This document shows, piece after piece, positions 31,739 through 41,323 of a stretch of 64,000 nt of DNA; position 1 is the first letter of the stretch; the number at the start of each line of letters is the position of its first letter. The DNA is from Plasmodium coatneyi (lineage: Eukaryota > Apicomplexa > Aconoidasida > Haemosporida > Plasmodiidae), in assembly GCF_001680005.1 (NCBI RefSeq), contig NC_033562.1:1054001-1118000 (forward strand), in the 5' to 3' direction. A model generated the notes under the pieces. It did not search any database. It was not told where the DNA came from and worked only from the letters and a program-made list of their open reading frames with translations. Made by a program: the position numbers and the translations under genes.

Positions 31739-33265
31739 ATGAAGATCCGGAAGCACGACTTCGTCTTGATCGACGATGAACTCAAGTGCAGGCTGCACAA
31801 AGTGGTGGACATGAAAATAAAAATAAAAAAAAACTACCTCAACTTAATGTTCCTCGTGAATAAGAAGTATGGATCGACTTACACCTACATAAATAATAAG
31901 TGGGTCCGATGTAAAAAGAGCAAAAATAAGTTGGACATTGATTTTCAAGGAAATATCGAAGGAACAAACAAAGACATTTTTCAGCATACCAATTCGCAAA
32001 AATTAACCGAAGAAAATATTGCAGAGCTGAAGGATAACCCTTCGGAAAATCCATACGAAGTTATACAAAAGCTAGTCCATAATTCTTCCACTTATAAGGA
32101 CAAAACTGTCATATCAAAGTTCAAATATGTGGAAAAAAAATTGAAAAGACACTTGTGCCAATTTACTGTATACGAATGTAGTGTTGTAAATTTGGTAAAT
32201 TTTTATTACAAATATTTTCCCGAAAAAATATCCTCCGTTAGGGTGGATTATTTGGCCAATTTGTTGTTCCACTTGAATCGGGACGTCCTCAGTAGGGAGG
32301 AAGACCCCCAAGGGATTGAAAAAAGCAATGAAGAAATAAACGATGATATGGTCCAACCCGGTGGGAGTGCGACGTCAGACCACTTCGCCGAAGAGACTGT
32401 GCACACCTTCAGCACGAAAAAACCGAACGTAATAATTTACGACGATTCTTTTGGCTTACTGATTAGCATGCTCAACATAATTTATTCTGACCATGTGAAT
32501 ATTTTTTCTCTTGTTTATAAAAATGCTTCTAATTCGATCATCCCCAGTTTTGGCATTCCTAAAAGCACCAACGTTGCCAAGGTGAGCATCCTCCACGCGT
32601 CACACGCGCCTAGGCTGAGCACCGGAGAGTGGCTCGCCATTGACGGGGGGTGCGAACTCGTTGGGAAGGAGGCACTACAGGGGGTAGTCGAAGCAGCATC
32701 AAAGGAGGAACAAATAGACGAAATGGTCGAAGAGGTCGACGCTGACGAGGGGGAATATCGCAAGAGGAGGATAGACCAGGTGGACCACCCCGATGGTGAA
32801 GGGGTTGACCAGGTTGAAAATCTCCCCAATAAGCGTGCAAAGAATGTCCATGTGGAGGCGAACAGCACAATCCCGCCAAACAAAAAATCACATCTACAAC
32901 ATATGTTAATAGACCACATGAACACCGAAGGAGCCGAAGCATTCGTCGTAATAATATCGAGTGACTTCATTTACAACACGAACACAGATGTGCATCTCCT
33001 CATCGATACACTCATCAAGGTGTCTTTGAAATTTCTGAAAAATGACAGCAAGATAATTATTCACACAGATGACCTAAATATTTGCAACCTTTTTTTAAAG
33101 GGCCTAATGGATACCAATTCGTTCATACACATAAAGCTTAATGAATTTGTTTTAAGAGAGCAACAGGTGGTGAAACGGCGAACGCATCCAGTTATAAAAA
33201 ATGCCAAGTTGGCCGATGGGTTCCTCTTAACTGCGCTCAAGGTGGAGGGAGCAACAGCAACCTAG
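31739..33265 (+). CDS. TRM6: tRNA (adenine-58-N1) methyltransferase non-catalytic subunit TRM6
   Basis: Single exon, 508 residues, from ATG 31739; the frame is open to 31715 only from TTG. The N-terminal barrel is visible (IRKHDFVLIDDELKC, KKYGSTYTYI). Then comes the family hallmark SQKLTEENIAELKD, VIQKLVHNSSTYKDKT and KFKYVEKKLKRHLCQFTV, matching human TRMT6 closely from memory. The Rossmann-like part (VIIYDDSFGLLISMLNII) lacks a SAM-binding glycine loop, as expected for the non-catalytic partner. The C-terminus has REQQVVKRRTHP and DGFLLTALKV. With TRM61 it makes m1A58 in tRNA, including initiator tRNA. A charged insert (about residues 295-385) separates the two halves of the Rossmann part. 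TRM61 itself is not in this window. Confidence 0.9.
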   Translation: MKIRKHDFVLIDDELKCRLHKVVDMKIKIKKNYLNLMFLVNKKYGSTYTYINNKWVRCKKSKNKLDIDFQGNIEGTNKDIFQHTNSQKLTEENIAELKDNPSENPYEVIQKLVHNSSTYKDKTVISKFKYVEKKLKRHLCQFTVYECSVVNLVNFYYKYFPEKISSVRVDYLANLLFHLNRDVLSREEDPQGIEKSNEEINDDMVQPGGSATSDHFAEETVHTFSTKKPNVIIYDDSFGLLISMLNIIYSDHVNIFSLVYKNASNSIIPSFGIPKSTNVAKVSILHASHAPRLSTGEWLAIDGGCELVGKEALQGVVEAASKEEQIDEMVEEVDADEGEYRKRRIDQVDHPDGEGVDQVENLPNKRAKNVHVEANSTIPPNKKSHLQHMLIDHMNTEGAEAFVVIISSDFIYNTNTDVHLLIDTLIKVSLKFLKNDSKIIIHTDDLNICNLFLKGLMDTNSFIHIKLNEFVLREQQVVKRRTHPVIKNAKLADGFLLTALKVEGATAT

Positions 33266-33477
33266 CTGGTTCCATCCAGGCGGGCTCAAAATGTGTAAAA
33301 GTACGTATACATGTTGGTGTGTATTTTGTGCGAAAAAGGGATATAACCGTGCATGCGAAGGGGGACACACGGTTATGAAGACCTACCTACGCAGGGACAG
33401 AAAGAACCCCCGTCTAAGTAACGCGTTTTCTTTCCTTTTCCCCGTTCTGATGAACTATGTAATTTCTTGAGACGTCC

Positions 33478-33747
33478 CTAAAATACGTTGTGCTGCCCCT
33501 TGGAAGACTTGAATTTATTTTTTCGTTCCTTGGAAATTTGAACCTTATCCATTTTTTTTTTTTTCATTTCCAACTGTTTCTTTCGTAATTCCATTTGTTC
33601 GACTTTCTTCTCGTACAAAGCTTTTACGCTCTCTGGGATTTTCGCTGTGCTGAAGTGTGTTGTCACGTTTGGCGGGGTTACTTTAACGGCGTAGTTCCCA
33701 ACTAAGCATTTCAGCACCGACTTGGGGAGGCAGCCGCTGCGTGCCAT
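33478..33747 (-). CDS. small basic protein of unknown function (89 residues)
   Basis: Single exon, ATG at 33747; the frame is open to 33867 but only from GTG. The N-terminus (MARSGCLPKSVLKCLVGNYAVKV) is basic and amphipathic and could be a mitochondrial presequence. A helical segment follows (IPESVKALYEKKVEQMELRKKQ), then a lysine-rich tail. It has the look of a small ribosomal or assembly protein, but I recognise no family. Its stop is about 210 bases from the TRM6 stop, convergent. Codon use and length make a real gene likely. Confidence 0.62.
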   Translation of the reverse strand: MARSGCLPKSVLKCLVGNYAVKVTPPNVTTHFSTAKIPESVKALYEKKVEQMELRKKQLEMKKKKMDKVQISKERKNKFKSSKGQHNVF

Positions 33748-34472
33748 TTTGAGGGGAAAAACACGACGGTCACTTTTTCGTAGTTCTTCCCACAAAAAAA
33801 AGAAAAATGTGAAAAAAATGGCCCAAGCGTGTGCATCTCTTCCTAATGTAGCTTCAGTATGTTCCACTTCGCATGTCCCATTCTCTCCCCGTTATGCTTC
33901 TCATCAGTAATACTTCCCTCCGCGAAAATATTTTGCCAAGCAGTTCAAGTGACCTGCACATGCAGCAGGGTGTTCATTCCGCCTGGATTGCTAAACTGAA
34001 GTGTGAGTCATTCCCTCGCGCATGGTAAAGCGCCCAACTGGATGTAAAAGGGTCAACAAAACTTTTTGTGTTCTTCCTAAGGGCGCCAAGCGAAGGGGCA
34101 AAAAATTCCACCAAAGGGGAAAAAATATATATATATAATCCCAAAATGGCGCTATACATGAACGGTGAAAAAAAAAAAAAAAAAAAAAAAAAAATTCCCC
34201 GCAGCGTTTTCCGCACAGAATGCGACGCAGTCGCCTTGCCTGACCTGTTTCACCACAAAAATATAATCACCAAAAATGTAAGGAAATGCCCACTTGAAGA
34301 AATTACTTTTGTGGAGAAGCGACTGAAAATTTATATTCTCTTGAGGGATAATCGCCATGTGTCCCTTTTTACCAATTGGGTGACCCCTCTGGTTCGACAT
34401 AAACACTGTTGGATTAAAAAAAAAATAAATCTGCCACAACTTTACGGATGTATAAACGTAATGGCACAATTT
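33748..34472. other. intergenic between two minus-strand genes
   Basis: Contains an A run at about 34169-34193. Frames at 33974-34216 and 34152-34469 encode poly-Lys or poly-Phe through that run and are not credible. It should be the promoter of the 89-residue protein gene. Confidence 0.55.
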
Positions 34473-37400
34473 TTATTTTGACACCCCCACGGTGCTGTTC
34501 AGGTCGCTCATGCTCAGTCCGTTTTGCGTCCCGTCCGCTTCGGAGAGATGTTCTGCCCCGGTGTGACGATCATCGGTATATTGTTCCTCTCCTGATGTTG
34601 CCCCCTTGCACTTCATGGTGAGCTGCTTCTTAAACTGCTTAAAGAACATCCTACACCTTTTGTCATTCACGTCCTCCTCGCTGGAATCGTCCATATGGTC
34701 TCCCCCGGCGGGCGTTACACCGTTCAGGAAGTTAGAGTCACCGATGAGACAACCCAATTTATTCATGACTTCGGAGATGGATCCCATTTTCTCATCAACC
34801 GCATCTGCTATGTTTGTAGTAAGACGTTCCTTACCTCTGTTATCACTTTGGCTAGTTGAACCTGCAGAGTTAAGTTCCCCCGTTTCGAAACATTCTCTTT
34901 TAAAGTGCATATAGGTTTCCCGTTTGTTGTGACACTTTTGGTAATTTACTGAGCTGCGTATCAGCGTAGAGTTGTCTGTCATATGTTCATAAAAGGACAG
35001 GTGGATTTTATCTCCGTATGTACTTCGCTGCAATGTTCGCACATCTGGGCTGTAGGTTGCTGTGAAGAATCGATCCAGTAAAGTGGAACTTCTCATGTTG
35101 TCATTGTAGTATGCACCGTCGGGGAAATTTAAAACGGCGGAACTGCAGGTAGCTTTTTTTGAAAAATTTTCCATTCTACTCATTTTTAAAAAATCTAACA
35201 GTGCATCTGACTTGGATCTGAGCAGGCACTTCTGCAGAATTTCGTCCTTCTCTTTTAATATTTTTTTTTTGAAAAAAATGGCAAAGTCGTCTGTCCTAAA
35301 TATTTTGGGTTTACCAAAGCAGGGTTTTTCGTGGCTTTTACTGGAGGTAAGCTTTGGCCTGTTGTTCTCCTCCGTACATTCGCCAGCGAGCTTATCATGC
35401 GTGGTGTTATCCTGGTGTGAGGGTCCAACATGGTGAGGTGCGCTCTTCACAATGGTACTTTCTATGGGTTTGTCACTGTAATGGTTGTGGGTTTGCTTAT
35501 CCTTCTTCAACAGTGCCAACTGTCTGAGAGCATTTTTTTTTTTCATCCGTTTTAGTGCCCCCTCCAGGATGGACACGGCATATAATCTACTGTTGATGAA
35601 TTTGCGTATGCTTCGCTTCTCTTCCTGCGGAGGTGGGGGAGGAAAAAAGAACGAATTGTTGTGTCGTTCTCATCACAACGTTGGTTGCGCTTGCTTGGCG
35701 TGGCTACACCTGGAGGTGTTCACCTTGTCGAGCAACTCACCTGCCGCCGATGACACGACCCGATCACCGAAAAGAAAGAAGACAACTGCCTGTGCATGTG
35801 CCTCCTCAGGAAGAGGCACAACAAAATAGAGAAAAACTTCAAATACTTTTTCTTCTTCCGTTGGTCGTTTATGTCTACATCGATGAAGCTATCAATCAAC
35901 GTGTTCGTTAGTACCTTCCTCTGGGAAAGTTGCCTATACATTTTAAAATTTTCTCTGCTGTTTTTTTTTGCCAATCGGGGTATAAGCGATTCATTGTGGT
36001 GTACGACTTCCCCCTTTTGGATGGTCTCCTCCATGCTCACTTTCTTCCTATTCTTCTGCCCTAAAGGGGTTTCTTTTTTATTTCCATCCTGTGGTGTTTC
36101 TCCCCCCATACTTGTGGGAATTCCCCTTTCGGAACAATTCGCCCCGTTTGGCACTTTTTGAAAAGACCACAAGGGCATATCTACCTTGCGTGGGAATGCG
36201 TATTGTACGGTGCGTCCCGACATTGGGGAATGGGAACCCCGGTTTCTATTCCCATGATGGTGCTCCCCTGAGGATACAATCTTGGCATACTTTTTGTAGA
36301 CGGGACGGTGAGCTCTTACCGAGGAATATTTCCTCAAACGTGTTAAGTAATAAAAAAGTCTTTTCTTAAAAATGTTACTAATTTTGTTTATTGAAAAAAT
36401 AATTTTTTTTTTTTTTTCATCCTGTTCATATTTATTTTGTTGTTTGGCTTCCCTGATGAGAATCTCCTCACTACTGAGAAGATAGGCTGTTTTGTGATGA
36501 TCGTGTGTGGGGGGAAGACACTCCGGGGGGGTGACCTTACTGCCTTCTCCTTTTGGTTTACCTTGGCCTATCCGGCCACGTTCACTGAAGTGACTACTTT
36601 CGCCGCTGTTACTATCTGCACGTTTGCCAACTTGTTGAAAAAATCTTGTCCTTTTTTGGAAAAAGTTTTTACTTTTCTCTTCTGCATCGGTGTAAATTCG
36701 TTTTGGGTCCACCGGATGGGAATATTTCTGCCTATCCTTCGGTGGTTGCATTTTGAGTGGATCTGGGAGAGGGTTCTCAGTATGCTTCTGCAGGTGCTGA
36801 AAACACGGCTGAGCTTTCTTAACATACAGATGGACTTTCTCCTCAGCCCCCCTTTCATACGTTTCAGCTTCATGCCGCTCTGCCTTGCCCACTGGGTGAA
36901 GTTTCCCCCGACTGTCATATCGAAACTGATTTTGCTCCTTTTCTGTCTCGTAGTGGAGGTTTTCCCATGCGTGGCCACCGTAACTTTTTTCGGGGGGGAC
37001 ATATGAGGAAGGTCCCATTCCATCATAGGTGGTACACTCTTCTGCAAAACGGTTCATGTGCCTGTTTTTGTGGAGGGGATTGCCCCCACTATGGCTTCGC
37101 TGCAGATATTCACGGGCGCTATGCTGATTGTAGTGACCATCCCTTGGGTTACCATAACGGAAGTACTTTTCATATTTTTCTCCCTCCCGTGCGTGTGGTA
37201 TTTCCTCTTTACGACTTCTTCCCTGTTCATATCCTATTGGGGATTCACTCCAGTAGCCATTCTCCTCAGGACACTTATCATTAATGGACACCTGTATGGG
37301 ATTCCACGTTTGCTTATCTCCGTAGAAGGTTCTTATGTCCCCTACATTGCAGTTATCCTTTTCAAACTTCCCGTTTTGCTTGTTCCATTGGATATTTACG

Positions 37401-37912
37401 TCTAGGTTTATATTTACGTGTTGCTGCTCATGGGGAGGAGGACACAGGTTGCTCTTCTCCCTAACGTGTCTGTCTATTCCCCCTTTTTTCATATCGCTAT
37501 GGTAACCAAACATGCGATGTTGATCACCAAGGGGGTCTACTTCCCCGCCGCACTCCGAACAGCCATTTTTCGTTTCTCCTTTTTCACCTGAACAGCAATA
37601 TTTTTTTTTTTCCAAATTGTTCCCATCAGTTGCTTTTTTTTTCCAAAAATAGTTACTGACATTTTTTTCGGTTAATCCCTTTTGCTGATTAAGAGTTTTT
37701 TCTGCCCTCTTTTCGTAAAATGTTATTAGTTTTTTTTTTCCCTTTTTTTTCTCCGTCTCTGTGTTTGTCCCATCAGGACAATATTTGCCATTCCGTTTGT
37801 CCTTCCTCTGATTTGCCGCATCGTTCAGGTACCTTTCTTTTATTTCGTTCAGGGAGATGACTCGCTTTTCGCAGTTCTGCCCCTTCCTGTGCACCCACCT
37901 GATGGTGGACAT
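34473..37912 (-). CDS. large two-exon protein of unknown function (1107 residues)
   Basis: Two long open frames belong to one gene. Exon 1 is 37912-35741 and exon 2 is 35624-34473, joined by a 116-nt phase-0 intron (CGGCAG|GTGAGT, CCGCAG|GAAGAG). The second frame has no ATG near its start, which supports the join. The start is ATG 37912; upstream only TTG is in frame. The protein is hydrophilic, rich in Lys, Asn, Gln and Gly, mostly low-complexity, without a signal peptide. One short hydrophobic-basic segment (LKFFSILLCLFLRRHMHRQL, around residues 695-715) lies just before the splice point; its length and charge suggest an amphipathic rather than a membrane-spanning helix. Exon 2 begins with a basic helix (EEKRSIRKFINSRLYAV). 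No domain was recognised. Confidence 0.7.
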
Positions 37913-39022
37913 CGCGAAGGATGAAGTGGGTAACAAGCTGCGAAGTACCTATTAGGCAAATCTACCCGTGTCCATCTGTGTAGACGCTTTACCGATGATG
38001 CGGTTGCGTAGGATCTCCGCGTCGCTTATTGGTTTTTCCAAATGGAAACACGACCAAAAACACAACGTTTCTACAATAGGACAATCGTGGGTACTGCCCT
38101 ACCGGGCTGGTATCATCCTGTGCAGGGGGTTCGCAATACGTTTTTCCATCCCGTAGTGCAGTGCACTTTATTCCGATTCACTTCGCTCCGTTTGGCCTTT
38201 TTTTTTTTTTTTTTTTTTTTTTCTCGCTTTGGTAATGCGCTTGCACTTCAAACGGTGTGTCTTTTTAAAGCGGAGATAAAAGGCTTCATTCATTTTTAAA
38301 ACAAACATAATTCTTTATTTAAAAAAAAAAAAATAAATAAATAAAAGTGGGATAATGGCACAACATGAGTGAGAAAGAAAGATATCTTTCGTGTAATATG
38401 TTCACCAGAAGAGGACATAAAAAGAAATACCCCTGGTGGGATGATTTCCCAAAAAGGGTGCACATATGCTAATGGAAGGGGGGTAAATTACAGGGGTGAT
38501 GACGGGGTGGGGTGAACACTGCCGTTACGCTAAGGCGTCGATAAACAAAGGGGAGTGAACAAAGGAGTGCCGTTTTTACTCAAAAAATACGGGTAAAAAT
38601 TAGGGTAATAAAAACTGCGTAGATGGGTTTTGCCCCCAATGGGGCAACAAACAGCACAAAAGAACGCCCCCCAAAAGGGGCAGAACTCTGTGCCCCAAAA
38701 GTGACTTGCACAGGGGAGACGTCTTCCGCGCCACCTTTTTAATTCGATGCACTCTGCAACGAATTGCTACAATTTGGTTAAGACTTCCATCTGTATCTTC
38801 GTCTTCCTGTCTGCTTTACCACATCGCTTTAAAACTTCCATTCCCATTTGGAGAACGCTTCTACATTCGCTGCTTCTAGCGCAAAGAGGGGAAAAACACA
38901 AACTGAACCGAATAGGTAAACTGTTACTACCTCTAATCCTCCCAATGAGAAAAAAATTAACATCCAAAAAAAGGTGGTAAATTTTTTATGGGGATTTTTT
39001 CCCATGATAAAAAAACACATGA
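37913..39022. other. intergenic with GC-rich hairpins
   Basis: The 5' flank of the 1107-residue protein gene and the 3' flank of the SAP-domain gene. It has a T run at about 38199-38222, an AAATAAAT array at about 38330-38345, and a cluster of G4C-type inverted repeats at 38631-38696. No gene was recognised. Confidence 0.5.
38631..38696. repeat. cluster of alternating TGCCCC/GGGGCA inverted repeats
   Basis: TGCCCC (38631-38636) and GGGGCA (38641-38646) form a perfect 6-bp stem with a CAAT loop. GCCCC (38666-38670), GGGGCA (38677-38682) and TGCCCC (38691-38696) can form two mutually exclusive hairpins. The block is GC-rich in an AT-rich gap. A structured RNA or a 3' end signal for the SAP-domain gene is possible. 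Confidence 0.5.
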
Positions 39023-41323
39023 TTATTTTATGCCAAATCTGAGGGCCCTGGCTTCCAGTTTATCACGCTGCATGGGGGTGGAAGAGTTTTCATGGGTTGC
39101 CATAGCAGTTGGTATGTTAGGGGAGAAGACGCACCTCCAAGTATGAGCTCCTTTGCATTGGAGGTTGCCTCTGGTTATAATTACATCGAGGTGTTGTATC
39201 GCCCTGTCACGCGTAAGATGTGATGTCACAACCCCTGCCGGTGCGATCAGAGGATGGCAGCAAAGGGGGCATACACATATATATAATCACGTGCGTGCAG
39301 TTGGACCTAGGGCTTACCTCTTGGACCAGGCCGAACCTCTCGGCGCGCTTCCTCTTCATTTCAGAGTTGTTCAGCTTGCCCTGCGTAATAGGAAGAGGTA
39401 GAGCAACGAAAGTGATTAAATAAAAATGACAACGGAAAAAAAAAAAGTAGGATATGCACAATTAACAAAATGACCACTGCGGGGGGTCAACTTTAGCATA
39501 GACGGCTTTGTTACCATGTTCATGCCGAAGCGCTCCGCTCTCTTCTTCCTGTTCTCCTTTTCCATTTTTTGAGTCACAATGCAGAATCTGTAAAAATGGG
39601 GTAAAGCGCGTTCATGCGAAGTGAGCTACATGTAGGGGGGGGGTAACCGCGGAAGGAAAATACACATTCATTCTTTTTTTTTTTCTTCTTTTGGGTGCTT
39701 TTCTACTACCTCTTGGCTCTGGACTCCAGGACATCATCCTTGGAAACGACGCCTGCGTTGGGAAATGGATAAAAACGAGTCAGCAAAGTGGGTGTCAACT
39801 TAGATAAAAAATTGCAGAGAAAGCATCTGGACGGTAAGAACGACGCAATGTCGTCTGCCCATCCCACGGATGCACTTTTATACCGAATCGCTTTTTTCGT
39901 AGCTCCCTCTTTTTCTCCTCCGTCAGGTACAGATTATCATCTTCTGGAAAAAAAAAAAAAAAATCACAACAAAAATGAGTTGGCAGTTAAGGCGATCTGA
40001 ATGGCGTCTGCCCGTGATAGATAATTCGCGCAACCAGGTCAACCACGGTGCAAAGAGGTACACGCACATGCACATTCACATGCATTTTCGCATTTTCGCG
40101 CTGTCACCCGTGCGGACGCGCCTGTCTGGCGAACCTGGGGGGGAAAGAATATTCTTCTGCAGGGTGTTCTTGGTGGACAGGGAAGTTTCGGAAAAGGTAA
40201 TTTTAGGAATGACCATTTTCGTTTTCTTCTCGTCATTGTTTTGACTTCCGTTTTTATTTGCATCCCCTTTTTCATTTTTGTTAGAATTAGACCCCTCATC
40301 CTTGGCATTGGAGGATAGAATGTTTTTAAAATAATTTTTCATTTTTCCTAAGCCTGTTTTGTTAAAATCGTCTTCTCTGTTATTAACAGATAAAATTTTT
40401 TTTTTTTTTTGAGATCCAATATATGGTGATGAAGACGCCTTGTAATTTATATTTTCTCCTTCGTCGCTTCCTCCTTCTTCTATTTGGCTAATATCCTTTT
40501 CGGATTTTTCCACATTTGGCTCTAAGCTGTTTGGATTGCCTCCTTGAGCATCCGTGGACGATGACGCTTCGAGGTTTGTCCCCTGGTCGGAGTTGTTCCC
40601 TTTATTGCTCCCACTATCTAATATGTATGGACTGCTCACCAGATGGGGGTTTTCTTTTTCATAATTTAATAGCCGTTCTAGAAGCTCGTTCTGCGCGATT
40701 TTTTTCGTTCATCGGGAAAAAAAAGGAGGGAAAGCAAAAATAGGCATATAAGAGTGAATAAGCGGTAAAACGCAATAAAAGCATTTTTTTTTTTTTTTTT
40801 TTTTTTCTTAATTTCGGGGTCATTGCGTAGCGGTTGCGGGGGCAGACAATCCATGGGCATATACAAATGGTACTGCATGCACGTATGTACATATTATGTA
40901 CGTATATATTTATATGTAAATATATGCCCTTTTACTTGCAATGGCGGAGCGGCTACCAGCTACATATGCGGACGTGAACAAATTAGCGACCAAGTGGGCG
41001 AACAGATGAGTCAGAAAATAAACGGATAAACGGATAAGCAAATATACAAGCATGTACAAGAATGTACAAACATGTACATGTATCTAAATACGCGCCTACA
41101 GGTTCACTACGCATCACTGACGTGGCAACCGCATTTTGGAGGAGCGTTTTTTCTCCTTTTTTCGCAAAGGCTCACGGTCTCATAATACTCTTGTCACCAC
41201 CGTGAGGTTGCAACTTTACGACGTTGTATATGTATGGGTTTGTACCTTCTTTCCATGGGATGGCAGCCCCCTTTTGGCTAACAGGTCCTTTAATTCCGAA
41301 CACTTCAAATTCTGGTAGTTCAT
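39023..41323 (-). CDS. SAP-domain protein, SARNP/Tho1-like (seven exons)
   Basis: Exons: 41323-41246, 40690-40135, 39943-39884, 39752-39710, 39587-39515, 39380-39318 and 39067-39023; 305 residues in one frame. Exons 1 and 2 rebuild a SAP DNA/RNA-binding domain: LKCSELKDLLAKRGLPSHGK, then NELLERLLNYE. A Ser/Asn/Asp-rich linker follows. The C-terminus carries five motifs of the SARNP/Tho1 type: LRKKRFG, SRAKRFC, KKRAERFGM, KRKRAERFGL and ARALRFGI, one per exon boundary unit. SARNP (CIP29) and yeast Tho1 act with TREX in mRNP assembly and nuclear mRNA export. All introns have GT..AG ends with phases 0, 1, 1, 2, 0, 0. The stop follows RFGIK directly. The gene is almost invisible to simple ORF calling because five exons are under 80 bases. 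Confidence 0.85.
40874..40881. promoter_or_regulatory. TGCATGCA palindrome in SARNP-like intron 1
   Basis: A perfect TGCATGCA word, the core recognised by Plasmodium SIP2-type AP2 factors. It lies in the first intron (40691-41245). A single 8-mer is weak evidence. Confidence 0.2.
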
